From the NCBI RefSeq assembly GCF_031326205.1, contig NZ_CP133721.1:1240001-1304000 (forward strand): a stretch of 64,000 nt of DNA, given 5' to 3'. Source of the stretch: Flavobacterium sp. 20NA77.7. GTDB taxonomy: Bacteria; Bacteroidota; Bacteroidia; Flavobacteriales; Flavobacteriaceae. The notes under the pieces are model-generated. The model had not been told where the DNA came from. It was given only the letters and a program-made list of their open reading frames with translations, and made no database searches. Shown piece by piece: positions 34,494 through 44,390 of this stretch. How positions within the stretch are numbered: position 1 is the stretch's first letter; each line of letters begins with the position of its first letter. The position numbers and the translations under genes are program-made.

Positions 34494-37121
34494 TTATTTT
34501 AAGTTCGCTAAACTCTGCTCAATCATGGCAATCTTTGCTAAAGCATCTGCTTCTTTTTTGCGTTCATTTGCAATTACTTGCTCTGGAGCGCCTGCTACAA
34601 ATTTTTCATTAGATAATTTAGCTTGAACTGATTTTAAGAAACCTTTACTATAATTTAATTCTTCATTTAATTTAGAAATTTCCGCTTCAATATCAATAGC
34701 ACCAGTTATAGGAATAAAATACTCATTTGATTTTACACGATAAGATAAGGCTGCTTCTACTTTTGTAGTCACATATTCAATAGCGGTAACATTGCCTAAT
34801 TTTTGAATTATCGAATCAAAATAAACAGATGCTTTTTCATTATTTAGTACTTTTAATTCGATGGCGTCTTTAAAGGATATGTTTTTATCTTTTCTAATTG
34901 TGCGAATTCCTGAGATAACTTCTGTAGCAAAATCAAAATCAGAAATAATTTTTTCATTATACGGTTTTGATTCAGGCCATGATGCAATAATTAAGGCTTG
35001 TTCTGGTGTTCTTTCCGCAATATGTTGCCAAATTTCTTCTGTTAAAAATGGCATAAACGGATGCAATAATTTTAAATTAGCCTCAAGCATTTCAATGGCT
35101 TTAGTAAATGTTGTTTGGTCTATCGGTTGTTGATAACCTGGCTTAATCATCTCTAAAAACCAAGAGCAGAAATCATCCCAAACCAATTTATAAATTGCCA
35201 TTAAGGAATCTGAAATTCTGTATTTATCAAAATTAGATTCTATTTCGGCAAGTGTTTTTTGTAATTTGGCTTCATACCATTCTATAGCTACTTTTGAAGC
35301 TTCGGGCTGTGGCATATCGGCTACCTCCCACCCTTTAATTAATCTAAACGCATTCCAAATTTTAGTAGCAAAACCTTTTCCTTGGTTACACAGTTCTTCA
35401 TCAAATAAAATATCATTTCCTGCAGAAGCACTTAATAACAGACCAACACGAACACCATCTGCACCAAATTTTTCGATAAGTCCAAGAGGTTCTGGAGAAT
35501 TTCCTAATGATTTAGACATTTTTCGCCCTTGTTTGTCTCGTACTAAACCCGTTAGATATACATTACTAAACGGTTTTTCACCTGCATATTCATATCCTGC
35601 AATAATCATTCGAGCTACCCAGAAAAATAAAATATCTGGACCAGTTACTAAATCATTTGTAGGATAGTAATATTTAAATTCTTCATTATCGGGCTGCATA
35701 ATTCCTCCAAAAACTGCCATTGGCCATAACCAAGAAGAAAACCAAGTATCTAGCGCATCGGCATCCTGAGTAAGGTTGTCTGTTGTCAGTTGAGGGTTGT
35801 TGGTTCTCTGTTTTGCTAATTCAAGAGCATCTTCAATGGTCTCAGCTACCACAAAATCTTCTTTTCCGTCGCCATAATAGTAGGCCGGAATTTGTTGTCC
35901 CCACCACAATTGACGCGAAATATTCCAATCTCTAATATTATTTAGCCAATGTGCATAGGTATTATTGAAACGGTTTGGATGCAATTTAATTTCATCTGAT
36001 TCTAAAACCGCTTTAATGGCTGGTTTTACCAAATCTTCCATTTTTAGAAACCATTGATCCGATAAACGAGGTTCAATTACGGCTTTCGTTCGTTCTGAAG
36101 TTCCTACATTATTCGTATAATTTTCGACTTTCACTAACGCACCAATGCTTTCTAATTCTTTTTCAATAGCTGCACGCACTACAAAACGATCTTGACCTTC
36201 ATAATGCAAGCCAAACGAATTTAATGTAGCATCTTCGTTAAATATATCGATAATTTCTAGTCCGTGTTTATCTCCTAAATTTTTATCATTAACATCGTGA
36301 GCCGGAGTTACTTTTAAACATCCTGTTCCAAATTCTCTATCCACATATTCATCAAAAATAATTGGAATCACACGGTTACAAATAGGTACAATAGCTTTTT
36401 TACCTTTCAAATGAAAATAACGCTCATCTTCAGGATGAATACAAATAGCAGTATCGCCTAAAATGGTTTCTGGACGTGTTGTAGCAATGGTAACAAACTC
36501 TGAACTTCCTTCAATTTGATATCTTAAATGATATAATTTTCCTTGTCGCTCTTCATAGATTACTTCTTCATCTGACAATGTAGTTTTGGCTTCTGGATCC
36601 CAATTTACCATTCTGTACCCGCGATAAATTAGGCCTTTATTATATAAATCAACAAAAGAACGAATTACCGAAGCCGACATATCTGGGTCCATTGTAAATT
36701 TTGTACGATCCCAATCACATGAACAACCCAATTGTTTTAATTGTTCTAAGATAGTTCCACCATATTTTTCAGTCCAATCCCAAGCATGTTTCAAAAATTC
36801 TTCTCTAGATAAATCATTTTTATTGATACCTTCAGCTTTTAATTTTGCCACTACTTTTGCTTCCGTTGCAATAGAGGCATGGTCAGTTCCTGGCACCCAA
36901 CATGCATTAAACCCTTTTAAACGCGCACGTCTAATCAACACATCTTGAATGGTATTATTAAGCATGTGGCCCATGTGTAATACACCTGTAACATTTGGCG
37001 GTGGAATTACTATTGTATAAGGCGTACGATGGTCTGGTTTAGAATGAAAATAGTTGTTTTTCATCCAATAGTCGTACCATTTTCTTTCAACTGCTTTGGC
37101 TTCAAATTGTGCGGGTATCAT
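34494..37121 (-). CDS. valS: Valine--tRNA ligase (ValS)
   Basis: An 875-residue class Ia aminoacyl-tRNA synthetase. Landmarks are [17 protein letters not shown] (HIGH box, about residue 41), the CP1 editing domain with [34 protein letters not shown], an anticodon-binding domain, and a C-terminal coiled coil ([20 protein letters not shown]). Around residue 438-450 a short stretch [12 protein letters not shown] is encoded by word-like repeats and looks like an extra loop just before [16 protein letters not shown] start at 37121. Confidence 0.97.
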   Translation of the reverse strand: MIPAQFEAKAVERKWYDYWMKNNYFHSKPDHRTPYTIVIPPPNVTGVLHMGHMLNNTIQDVLIRRARLKGFNACWVPGTDHASIATEAKVVAKLKAEGINKNDLSREEFLKHAWDWTEKYGGTILEQLKQLGCSCDWDRTKFTMDPDMSASVIRSFVDLYNKGLIYRGYRMVNWDPEAKTTLSDEEVIYEERQGKLYHLRYQIEGSSEFVTIATTRPETILGDTAICIHPEDERYFHLKGKKAIVPICNRVIPIIFDEYVDREFGTGCLKVTPAHDVNDKNLGDKHGLEIIDIFNEDATLNSFGLHYEGQDRFVVRAAIEKELESIGALVKVENYTNNVGTSERTKAVIEPRLSDQWFLKMEDLVKPAIKAVLESDEIKLHPNRFNNTYAHWLNNIRDWNISRQLWWGQQIPAYYYGDGKEDFVVAETIEDALELAKQRTNNPQLTTDNLTQDADALDTWFSSWLWPMAVFGGIMQPDNEEFKYYYPTNDLVTGPDILFFWVARMIIAGYEYAGEKPFSNVYLTGLVRDKQGRKMSKSLGNSPEPLGLIEKFGADGVRVGLLLSASAGNDILFDEELCNQGKGFATKIWNAFRLIKGWEVADMPQPEASKVAIEWYEAKLQKTLAEIESNFDKYRISDSLMAIYKLVWDDFCSWFLEMIKPGYQQPIDQTTFTKAIEMLEANLKLLHPFMPFLTEEIWQHIAERTPEQALIIASWPESKPYNEKIISDFDFATEVISGIRTIRKDKNISFKDAIELKVLNNEKASVYFDSIIQKLGNVTAIEYVTTKVEAALSYRVKSNEYFIPITGAIDIEAEISKLNEELNYSKGFLKSVQAKLSNEKFVAGAPEQVIANERKKEADALAKIAMIEQSLANLK
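35774..35810 (-). repeat. Word repeat inside valS
   Basis: On the coding strand the sequence is built from AACAACCCTCAACTGACAAC-like words, encoding [11 protein letters not shown]. The reading frame is kept. The style matches the intergenic ACTGA word repeats elsewhere in this window. Confidence 0.45.
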
Positions 37122-37332
37122 ATGCTAATTTAAGTTTTACTATTTAGTAATTCCACAAATTGTAGAATGTAAAAGATACTATTAAACTATTAGTGTGCAA
37201 AATGCAATATTGGAATAGTTTTTGTAGTATTTCATGCAAAAATAGGCATATCGAGAGAATAAAAAAAATGTATTTTCTATTTGTTTGTTCTTGAAAAAAA
37301 AATTACTTTTACTAAACTCAAATTTTACACAA

Positions 37333-37761
37333 ATGAAAAAGTTACTATTTAGCATAACCTTATTTTTATGTGGAATCCTATCGTATGGTCAAAATGGTCC
37401 TAAAATAGAATTCAAAGAAGAAACCATTAATTATGGTACGGTTACCAAAGGAGAAGATAGTGGCAAAAGAGTATTTGAATTTACAAATACGGGCAATGAA
37501 CCCTTACTTATAAGCGATGCTAAAAGCAGTTGTGGTTGCACGGTTCCAAGTTATCCAAAAGAGCCTATTGCACCAGGAGCTACTGGTACAATTGAAGTGC
37601 AATACAACATGAATCCAGGTCCTATAAGTAAAACAATTACAATTACTACAAATGCAATTAATAAAGAAAATGGCATGGTTGCCCTTCGAATAAAAGGAAA
37701 TGTGATTGTAAAAGAAGAAAAAAGTGTACTCGAAAAGAAAAAAGAAGGTCCAAGAATTTAA
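37333..37761 (+). CDS. DUF1573 domain protein, exported
   Basis: A 142-residue protein. The signal peptide (KLLFSITLFLCGILSYG) is followed by a single DUF1573 domain: PKIEFKEETINYGTVTKGED, then ISDAKSSCGCTVPSYPKEPI and IAPGATGTIEVQYN. The SCGC pair is a family hallmark. It has an Ig-like/ASH fold and is periplasmic. ATG 37333 places the signal peptide at the front, while an earlier TTG frame is unlikely. Monocistronic, convergent with the aspartyl protease gene. Confidence 0.9.
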   Translation: MKKLLFSITLFLCGILSYGQNGPKIEFKEETINYGTVTKGEDSGKRVFEFTNTGNEPLLISDAKSSCGCTVPSYPKEPIAPGATGTIEVQYNMNPGPISKTITITTNAINKENGMVALRIKGNVIVKEEKSVLEKKKEGPRI

Positions 37762-37766
37762 AATAC

Positions 37767-37797
37767 AATCCCGGGTTTATTCTTGGGATTTTTTTTA
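37767..37797. terminator. Terminator between the DUF1573 and aspartyl protease genes
   Basis: AATCCC and GGGATT arms around a 12-base loop with a long T run on the plus strand. It overlaps the stop region of the convergent protease gene. Confidence 0.65.
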
Positions 37798-39108
37798 TAT
37801 TTCGGTTTCTAAGTATAAAAAATAGGTTAGTAATTGACCCTCACGCTCAACTTTTAATTCTATCATTTGTCCATCATTCGTCTCGAAAATAGACATTAAT
37901 TGATCTAAAGTATAGTTTATAGCTTTACGCTTATTTACTGAAATAATCTTATCTCCTTTTACAATTCCAGCTCTATATGCAGGTGAATTTATTCGAACAA
38001 AAGCAACTTCAAAACCAGGTTTAAACACATAATTAAATCTAAACTTAGAATCCTCAAAAATAATTTCATTTACATTAATCGCATTTGAAGGCGTATCAAT
38101 TCTAATTTTTTCTTCTATAACATCTAAACCTCCATGTTGAATTTTTATACCTGCCATATTATATAAAAACGGTTCATAGAAATTCCTATTGGGTTTTAAA
38201 TAAATTTTTTCATGAGGATAATCAAATAAAAGTGTAAATCGTTTTAAGAGTTCTCCGCCTATCGAGCCATCTCTATCAGCAAAAAAATTTTTAAAAGAAA
38301 AAGCTAACGAATCAGGAAATGAAACTATAGGCTTATCTATTAAAAAATCATTGATTTTTATCGTTGAATACCTTGCTCTCTTTCCAAAAATTTCTCCACC
38401 TAGCCCTACGCCTAAAAAATCATAAATGGTTGTAATCTGTTCTAATTCTATGGGTTTATTTAATAACCATAACCCGTCTGAAAGCCCTGTGTCTAATAAC
38501 AATTCCAATTGTTGTTGAAACTTATTTTCAATATTCAACTGTATAGGCAAATAAGGTTTGCCATCTTTTAGTCGGAAATCTATTTGTTTAAAATCCGTTT
38601 TATTTAATTTACGAGGTTCACTTTGATACATGATTACTCTTTTAGTAACATAATTAATTTCTACTATATTGTTTTTAAAAAAATCTGTTCCTAAAATACC
38701 ATGAATAGGGATATTGATGTTAGAAGTAAGTTCATAACTATCATGCAACAACAATACAATAGTTGCCTCTTTAAAATATAAATTTTTAAATTTGATTTCG
38801 TTGTTTTTTGATACATAAGCATCTAACGGCTCTGCTACGCCAGGTCCTGTAATTTTTATTTTTGTAATATAGGAAAAAGCGATACTATCTTGCTCTTGAA
38901 AACCAAAAATAAGATTTGAATTCGATCCTGTATCTAAAACTAAATTTAGCTTAGTTCCATTAACTTCGGGATGCACAATAACCATGTTGTTTATTAAATC
39001 AAAAGGAATGCTTACTTTTTCTTTGTTTTTCAAAAACACCCAACTGCTCTGAGCATACATAGAAAAACAACTAAATACTAGTAATAGAAAATTAAAAAAG
39101 CGACTCAT
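37795..39108 (-). CDS. Exported aspartyl protease-like protein with PDZ domain
   Basis: A 437-residue protein with a signal peptide (FNFLLLVFSCFSMYAQ). It has two retropepsin-like half sites: LVLDTGSNSNLIF near residue 57 and LLLDTGLSDGLWL near residue 203. The C-terminal PDZ domain (AGIVKGDKIISVNKR, residues about 345-430) is complete. This is the common Bacteroidota arrangement. It presumably acts in the periplasm; substrates are unknown. Confidence 0.88.
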   Translation of the reverse strand: MSRFFNFLLLVFSCFSMYAQSSWVFLKNKEKVSIPFDLINNMVIVHPEVNGTKLNLVLDTGSNSNLIFGFQEQDSIAFSYITKIKITGPGVAEPLDAYVSKNNEIKFKNLYFKEATIVLLLHDSYELTSNINIPIHGILGTDFFKNNIVEINYVTKRVIMYQSEPRKLNKTDFKQIDFRLKDGKPYLPIQLNIENKFQQQLELLLDTGLSDGLWLLNKPIELEQITTIYDFLGVGLGGEIFGKRARYSTIKINDFLIDKPIVSFPDSLAFSFKNFFADRDGSIGGELLKRFTLLFDYPHEKIYLKPNRNFYEPFLYNMAGIKIQHGGLDVIEEKIRIDTPSNAINVNEIIFEDSKFRFNYVFKPGFEVAFVRINSPAYRAGIVKGDKIISVNKRKAINYTLDQLMSIFETNDGQMIELKVEREGQLLTYFLYLETEI

Positions 39109-39225
39109 AATAACAAAAGTTTTACTAAAAATACAAAATAGATAGGAGTACTAAAACTTTTTAGCTGTATTTTCTAATTTAAAACTATATTTTTTGCAAA
39201 TTTGCATACCAAAAAAGATAAAACC

Positions 39226-40416
39226 ATGCCAAAAATTTCAAACAAAGGGCATCAAATGCCTGAATCACCTATTAGAAAATTAGTTCCTTATGCAGAAGGC
39301 GCTAAAAAAAGAGGTGTAAAAGTATATCATTTAAACATTGGACAACCTGATATTAAGACTCCCGAAGTTGCTTTACAAGCGGTTAAAAATTTTGATATTA
39401 AGGTTTTGGAGTATAGTCACAGTGCAGGTTTTGAAAGTTATAGAAATAAGCTTTCTGCTTATTATAAAACACATACCTTACCTGTAGAACCACAAGATAT
39501 TATTATAACAACGGGTGGTTCAGAAGCACTTATGTTTGCCTTAGGCTCAACATTAGATCAAGGTGATGAAGTTATTATTCCAGAGCCCTTTTATGCCAAT
39601 TACAACGGCTTTGCTACAGCCAGTGGTGTAACTGTTGTTCCTGTAATCAGTGGTATTGAAACGGGGTTTGCCTTACCTCCTATTGAAGCATTTGAAGCGC
39701 TGATTACACCTAAAACAAAAGCCATTTTGATTTGTAATCCTGGAAATCCAACAGGTTATTTATATTCTAAAGAAGAAATTGAAAAACTAGCTGAAATTGT
39801 AAAAAAACATGATTTGTTTTTAATTGCAGATGAAGTGTACAGAGAGTTTGCTTATGATGGTTTACAACACCATTCCGTATTAAACATTACTGGTTTAGAA
39901 CAACACGCTATCATGATTGATTCGGTATCTAAACGATATAGTATGTGTGGTGCTAGAATTGGTTGTATTGTATCTAAAAACAAAGAACTAATGGCAACTG
40001 CTATGAAATTTGCTCAAGCACGATTAAGCCCACCTACTTACGCTCAAGTAGCTAGTGAAGCAGCCTTAGACACACCTCAAAGTTATTTTGATGAAGTAAT
40101 TACCGAATATAAAGACCGAAGAGATACATTGATTGCAGAAATGCAAAAAATTGAAGGTGTAACCATTGCTACTCCAAAAGGTGCTTTCTATTGCATTGCT
40201 AAATTGCCTGTAAAAAATGCAGATGATTTTGCACAATGGCTATTGGAATCGTATGATTTTAATGGAGAAACTGTTATGGTTGCACCTGCTGCTGGATTTT
40301 ACTCTACTCCAGGTGTAGGATTAGATGAAGTACGAATAGCTTATGTATTAAAAAAAGAAGATTTGATTAAATCTGTAGCAATTTTAAAAGAAGCACTAGA
40401 AGTTTACCCTAACTAA
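39226..40416 (+). CDS. Pyridoxal phosphate-dependent aminotransferase (class I/II)
   Basis: A 396-residue fold-type I enzyme. Landmarks are VYHLNIGQPDIKTPE, ITTGGSEALMFALGSTLD (cofactor phosphate loop), ICNPGNPTGYLYSKEE, LIADEVYREFAYDG, the Schiff-base lysine in SVSKRYSMCGARIG, and the C-terminal arginine region GLDEVRIAYVL. It belongs to the aspartate/aromatic aminotransferase group, but the substrate cannot be fixed from sequence. ATG 39226 fits the conserved start (MPKISNKG); the extra upstream codons begin at a non-ATG. Confidence 0.92.
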   Translation: MPKISNKGHQMPESPIRKLVPYAEGAKKRGVKVYHLNIGQPDIKTPEVALQAVKNFDIKVLEYSHSAGFESYRNKLSAYYKTHTLPVEPQDIIITTGGSEALMFALGSTLDQGDEVIIPEPFYANYNGFATASGVTVVPVISGIETGFALPPIEAFEALITPKTKAILICNPGNPTGYLYSKEEIEKLAEIVKKHDLFLIADEVYREFAYDGLQHHSVLNITGLEQHAIMIDSVSKRYSMCGARIGCIVSKNKELMATAMKFAQARLSPPTYAQVASEAALDTPQSYFDEVITEYKDRRDTLIAEMQKIEGVTIATPKGAFYCIAKLPVKNADDFAQWLLESYDFNGETVMVAPAAGFYSTPGVGLDEVRIAYVLKKEDLIKSVAILKEALEVYPN

Positions 40417-40423
40417 ATACTAA

Positions 40424-40456
40424 AAAAAACGTCCCAACTCATTGGGACGTTTTTTT
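40424..40456. terminator. Bidirectional terminator between the aminotransferase gene and msrA
   Basis: AAAACGTCCCAA and TTGGGACGTTTT arms around a 4-base loop with A and T runs outside. It serves convergent genes. Confidence 0.9.
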
Positions 40457-41097
40457 TATTTCAATTTACTTTTATAATATTTTCTGAGTTTTTCTAATTT
40501 GGGCGCAATTACCATTTGACAATACCCCTGCTCTTTATTCTGATTGTAATAATTTTGATGGTAATCCTCTGCTAAATAAAAGACAGTAGCTTGTTTGACT
40601 TCAGTTACAATAGGATTGGCGTATAATTTTTCTTTTTCAATCCATTCGATATAACGCGCTGCTTGTTGTTTTTGTTCTTCGGTATGATAAAAAATTGAAC
40701 TTCTGTATTGTGTTCCTACATCTGCTCCTTGCCTATTTAAGGTAGTTGGGTCGTGTGTAGCAAAGAAAATTTCCAATAAATCTTCATAAGCTACCTCATT
40801 TGGGTTATACGAAATCTGAATTGCTTCGGCATGTCCTGTAGTGCCATTACATACTTCTCTGTAAGCAGGATTTTTAATAAAACCACCCGTGTAACCCGAT
40901 ACCACTTTTTCTACACCTTTAACATCTAAAAAAATTGCTTCGGTACACCAGAAACAACCTCCCGCAAAAGTGGCAATTTGTAAACTATCATTCATTGTTT
41001 CTACATTTTTTTGAATGGGATGATTTGATGGTTTCATTTCTTTGCTATTACAGGAAAGACTTAAAAAAACCAGCAGTGAAAATACAATATTTTGCAT
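40456..41097 (-). CDS. msrA: Peptide-methionine (S)-S-oxide reductase (MsrA), lipoprotein
   Basis: A 213-residue protein. The catalytic motif GGCFWCTEAIF is near residue 48. SGYTGGFIKNPAYREVCNG, AEAIQISYNPNEV and EDYHQNYY follow in the usual order. It reduces methionine S-sulfoxide in proteins. Unlike the cytosolic form it has a lipoprotein signal (VFSLLVFLSLSC), so it likely repairs envelope proteins. Confidence 0.93.
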   Translation of the reverse strand: MQNIVFSLLVFLSLSCNSKEMKPSNHPIQKNVETMNDSLQIATFAGGCFWCTEAIFLDVKGVEKVVSGYTGGFIKNPAYREVCNGTTGHAEAIQISYNPNEVAYEDLLEIFFATHDPTTLNRQGADVGTQYRSSIFYHTEEQKQQAARYIEWIEKEKLYANPIVTEVKQATVFYLAEDYHQNYYNQNKEQGYCQMVIAPKLEKLRKYYKSKLK

Positions 41098-41209
41098 CGT
41101 TTTTTTTCAAATTTACTACAATTAAATACAAGACGGTGTATTTTAACTAATCTTTTAGATTTGTTTCTAATTTTTGTTTTTTATTTGTTACTTTGTAGAA
41201 ATTGAACGT

Positions 41210-41881
41210 ATGATTAAAGCAGAAAACATCAATAAATATTATGGTTCTTTACATGTACTCAAAAATGTAAGCCTAGAAATAAACAAAGGTGAAATTATTG
41301 CTATTGTTGGTCCTTCAGGTGCAGGAAAAACAACCTTACTGCAACTATTAGGCACGCTTGACAGTCCATCAAAAGAAGCGCAATCAACGAGTTTACTTTC
41401 TATTAATAACCAAAATGTTTTTGAACTTAACGAAAAAGCATTAGCCCAATTTAGAAACTTAAATTTAGGATTTATTTTTCAATTTCATCAATTACTACCC
41501 GAGTTCACCGCTCTGGAAAATGTTTGCATTCCAGGTTTTATTGCAAAAAAATCAAAAGCAGAAGTTGAAAAAGAAGCCATTAGATTATTAACCTATTTGG
41601 GCTTAGAAGATCGTATGCATCATAAACCAAACGAACTTTCTGGCGGACAACAGCAACGCGTAGCTGTAGCTAGAGCTTTGATTAACAATCCTGCTGTTAT
41701 TTTTGCAGATGAACCTTCTGGTAACCTTGACCATAGTTCGGCGGAAAACTTACATGAATTATTTTTTAAACTTAGAGCTGAATTTGGGCAAACGTTTGTC
41801 ATTGTTACACACAACGAAGAGTTGGCCAATATGGCAGATCGAAAATTAGTTATGATTGATGGTGTTTTGCAAAATTCATAA
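41210..41881 (+). CDS. ABC transporter ATP-binding protein (LolD/MacB-like)
   Basis: A 223-residue ATPase. Walker A is [12 protein letters not shown], the Q-loop region is [18 protein letters not shown], the signature is [15 protein letters not shown] and Walker B is [12 protein letters not shown], followed by the His switch VIVTHNEE. The [10 protein letters not shown] segment is typical of the LolD/FtsE branch, so lipoprotein release from the inner membrane is the likely partner process, but no permease gene is adjacent. ATG 41210. The TIGR02757 gene follows after 2 bases. Confidence 0.9.
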   Translation: MIKAENINKYYGSLHVLKNVSLEINKGEIIAIVGPSGAGKTTLLQLLGTLDSPSKEAQSTSLLSINNQNVFELNEKALAQFRNLNLGFIFQFHQLLPEFTALENVCIPGFIAKKSKAEVEKEAIRLLTYLGLEDRMHHKPNELSGGQQQRVAVARALINNPAVIFADEPSGNLDHSSAENLHELFFKLRAEFGQTFVIVTHNEELANMADRKLVMIDGVLQNS

Positions 41882-41883
41882 AA

Positions 41884-42648
41884 ATGACACCAGAAGAATT
41901 AAAAGATTTTTTAGACCAAAAAGTTATTCAGTACAACACACTTGATTTCATTGATTCAGATCCTATACAGATTCCACATTTATTTAGTCAAAAAGAAGAT
42001 ATTGAAATAGCAGGTTTTTTAGCCGCAACAATTGCTTGGGGAAATAGAAAAATGATAATTTCGAATTCGCATAAACTCATGCAAATTATGGGAAATTCTC
42101 CCTATGATTTTGTAATGAATCATAAAGAAATCCATTTAGAGAAATTATCAAATTTTGTACATCGTACCTTTAATGCTGCTGATGCCGTTACTTTTATAAA
42201 AGCGTTACAACATCTTTACAAGAATAATCCCGATTTAGAAAGTGTATTTTATAAACATATTGAAACTAATTCGACTCAGAAAAGCATATCCGAATTTAAG
42301 AAAACCTTTTTTGAAATCCCGCATTTGACAAGAACACAAAAACACATATCAGATCCACAAAATGGTTCGGCGGCGAAAAGAATTAACATGTATTTACGAT
42401 GGATGGTTAGAAAAGATGCAGCGGGTGTTGACTTAGGGATTTGGAATTCTATTCCAACCTCTGCTCTTTCTTGCCCATTAGATGTACATTCAGGGAACGT
42501 AGCCCGAAAATTAGGATTATTATCTCGTAAGCAAAATGATGCTAAAGCTTTACTTGAATTGGATACTAATTTGAGAAAATTAGACGCCAATGACCCTGTA
42601 AAATATGATTATGCCTTGTTTGGATTAGGGGTATTTGAAGGGTTTTAG
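41884..42648 (+). CDS. TIGR02757 family protein
   Basis: A 254-residue soluble protein matching the conserved TIGR02757 pattern as recalled: DPIQIPHLFSQKEDIEIAGF, TIAWGNRKMIISNSHKLM, KRINMYLRWMVRKDAAGVDL and PLDVHSGNVARKLGLLSRKQ. The KDxxGVDxG and CPLDxHxGNVAR segments resemble an HhH-GPD-like DNA glycosylase fold, but the function is not established. It starts 2 bases after the ABC ATPase gene. Confidence 0.9.
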   Translation: MTPEELKDFLDQKVIQYNTLDFIDSDPIQIPHLFSQKEDIEIAGFLAATIAWGNRKMIISNSHKLMQIMGNSPYDFVMNHKEIHLEKLSNFVHRTFNAADAVTFIKALQHLYKNNPDLESVFYKHIETNSTQKSISEFKKTFFEIPHLTRTQKHISDPQNGSAAKRINMYLRWMVRKDAAGVDLGIWNSIPTSALSCPLDVHSGNVARKLGLLSRKQNDAKALLELDTNLRKLDANDPVKYDYALFGLGVFEGF

Positions 42649-42911
42649 TTTTCATAAAACTATTTTTTTGTTTTAAATAATTTTATTTATTAAACATTAA
42701 ATTACATAAAACAAAACGAGGAGCATAAAGTATTATAATTTACACCTATTAAACAAAAACGGCTGTTAATAAAATACAGATTTCTCTTAATCGAATTGTT
42801 TACCTTGATGAAAATAAAAAACTTGAAGAATAATTTTTAAACCACAAAAAAGGTGTATATATTTGATGGTATTTATTAGTCAGTGGCTATTTTGCCTAAA
42901 ATTACGCAAAA

Positions 42912-43271
42912 ATGAAGAAATCATACAAAATATTAATTACTGTAATCGTAATCATTTCATTAAGTTTATTCTTTAAAGGGAGAATATCAGGACAAAAATT
43001 TGATAGCGAAAAATGGAAATATTCTAATCTTAATTCGGAAGAAAATTGGAATTTAAGATGGAGTATGATGAATAGTTTGCGGAATAATTATGAATTGAAA
43101 GGAAAAACAAAATCCGAAATTATTGGCTTGTTAGGAAAACCTGACGCTGAAGTTAGAAACGAAATGTCATATTCTCTGGGTTATACTGGATTTGGAATAA
43201 ATACTGGAACATTAATAATTCGTTTAGATGAAAATGGAATTGTAGAAAATCTAAATGTTCACCAAGGATAA
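42912..43271 (+). CDS. Small exported SmpA/OmlA-like protein
   Basis: A 119-residue protein with an N-terminal hydrophobic signal or anchor (ILITVIVIISLSLFF). The C-terminal part (LKGKTKSEIIGLLGKPDAEV, then SYSLGYTGFGINTGTLIIRL and NGIVENLNVHQ) resembles the BamE/SmpA-like fold, which repeats the GxxKxxVxxLLGxP pattern. Function is unknown. It is the first of three tightly linked small genes. The second begins at its stop codon (TAATG). The 263 bases upstream hold no gene. Confidence 0.72.
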   Translation: MKKSYKILITVIVIISLSLFFKGRISGQKFDSEKWKYSNLNSEENWNLRWSMMNSLRNNYELKGKTKSEIIGLLGKPDAEVRNEMSYSLGYTGFGINTGTLIIRLDENGIVENLNVHQG

Positions 43272-43558
43272 TGAATAAAATATTTGAAATAATAACTGAA
43301 ATTGTTGGTTGGATTCAAATTGTTTTGTCGCCTACTCTACTTGGAATTGGCTTCGGTTTTGGAATTTATTACTATTTTCCAAACCAAAATGGAATGATAT
43401 TCGGAATTATTGTATCGATTATTGGGCTTGTCTTTGGACTAATTTGGGCAACCAAAAAATTAAAGACAACAGGAACAATTCATTTTTTATCAAGAATTAG
43501 TACAACTCTAGAATTGGACAACGTAGAAAAAACAGAAAATGGAAAAACAGAAAAGTAG
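43271..43558 (+). CDS. Small membrane protein, unknown
   Basis: A 95-residue protein with two transmembrane helices (IVLSPTLLGIGFGFGIYYYF and MIFGIIVSIIGLVFGLIWAT) and a polar C-terminal tail. It overlaps the preceding gene by one base and is followed by the third gene after four bases, so the three are one operon. No family was recognised. Confidence 0.65.
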   Translation: MNKIFEIITEIVGWIQIVLSPTLLGIGFGFGIYYYFPNQNGMIFGIIVSIIGLVFGLIWATKKLKTTGTIHFLSRISTTLELDNVEKTENGKTEK

Positions 43559-43562
43559 AACA

Positions 43563-44057
43563 ATGAAAAAAATCATTTTAATAAAATCATTACTATTCGG
43601 AATACTATATTTTTTGTTTTCGACAAGTCTAGATTATACAGATTTGTTTAAAGTTCCATTTATTATTTTAATGCAATTTTTACCTGGAATAACTTTTCCA
43701 ATTTCGGCAGTGAATTATATAAAATTAAAAACTACTCCCATAAAAGTTATTGTTCACATCCTATTTTCAGTTATAATTTATTACTCAAATGTCTGGCTTT
43801 ACTCATATCAAAATGATTTTAAATTAAGTCCAATATTTGCTGGATTATTAGGTTCTTTATTATTTCTTGTAATGTCTAAATATATTTTAAAACTTAATAC
43901 CAAATGGAATGAGATAATAATTAGTAGCTTATTGAGTGGAATTGTATTTTTACCTATTGTAATTTTTGAAGGAATTGGAATTTCTATTGGATTAGCGATT
44001 TTACTTTGGACACTTCTGAATGGAGTAATAATGTATAAATCTCAAAAAAACATTTAA
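43563..44057 (+). CDS. Multi-pass membrane protein, unknown
   Basis: A 164-residue protein with about five hydrophobic segments (SLLFGILYFLFSTSL; IPLIVIFEGIGISIGLAILL-type C-terminal half; IVHILFSVIIYYSNVWLY). No motif points to a function. ATG 43563 is 4 bases after the stop of the second gene. The stop is immediately followed by AAGCTAACTGCGG, which resembles a cassette half site. Very AT-rich and probably accessory. Confidence 0.65.
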   Translation: MKKIILIKSLLFGILYFLFSTSLDYTDLFKVPFIILMQFLPGITFPISAVNYIKLKTTPIKVIVHILFSVIIYYSNVWLYSYQNDFKLSPIFAGLLGSLLFLVMSKYILKLNTKWNEIIISSLLSGIVFLPIVIFEGIGISIGLAILLWTLLNGVIMYKSQKNI

Positions 44058-44249
44058 GCTAACTGCGGTAACTGTTGTACAACACCTTATTCTCAAAACA
44101 ATTTGCAAAAAGTTCCTTCGCATGATAGTTTTAAGTTAGATTCAATGTTGTTACGATTAAACTTTTTACTAAATCTCTGCCTTTAGAAATATATGAAAAG
44201 TTACCATACATCCATTCGCACAAGAAAACTTATAAAATGCTATCTTTTG

Positions 44250-44323
44250 TGGAGAATACCGGATTCGAACCGGTCGCCTCTACGCTGCCAGCGTAGCGCT
44301 CTAGCCAAATGAGCTAATCCCCC
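44250..44323 (-). tRNA. tRNA-Ala (anticodon GGC)
   Basis: A 74-base cloverleaf on the minus strand. Acceptor GGGGGAT pairs with ATTCTCC (two wobbles). D-arm TAGCTCATTTGGCTAGAGC. Anticodon stem CTACG/CGTAG around CTGGCAG gives GGC. T-arm CCGGTTCGAATCCGG. Discriminator A. CCA not encoded. No TAnnTTTG promoter was found between it and sucC. Confidence 0.96.
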
Positions 44324-44343
44324 TTTTTTTGATTTAAAATAAA

Positions 44344-44365
44344 TATCCCGACCTAAGTCGGGATA
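44344..44365 (-). terminator. Hairpin between sucC and tRNA-Ala
   Basis: TATCCCGAC and GTCGGGATA arms around a CTAA loop, 21 bases upstream of tRNA-Ala and 26 past the sucC stop. The T tract on the minus strand is interrupted, so termination may be incomplete and allow the tRNA to be transcribed. Confidence 0.6.
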
Positions 44366-44390
44366 AATATATAAAATAAATTGGAATCTA

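Noticed and set aside
44058..44249. Duplicated tRNA-Ala end as an integration site next to the three-gene block
   Set aside because: No second copy of the tRNA 3' end was found within the block or its flanks, so no att pair is supported.
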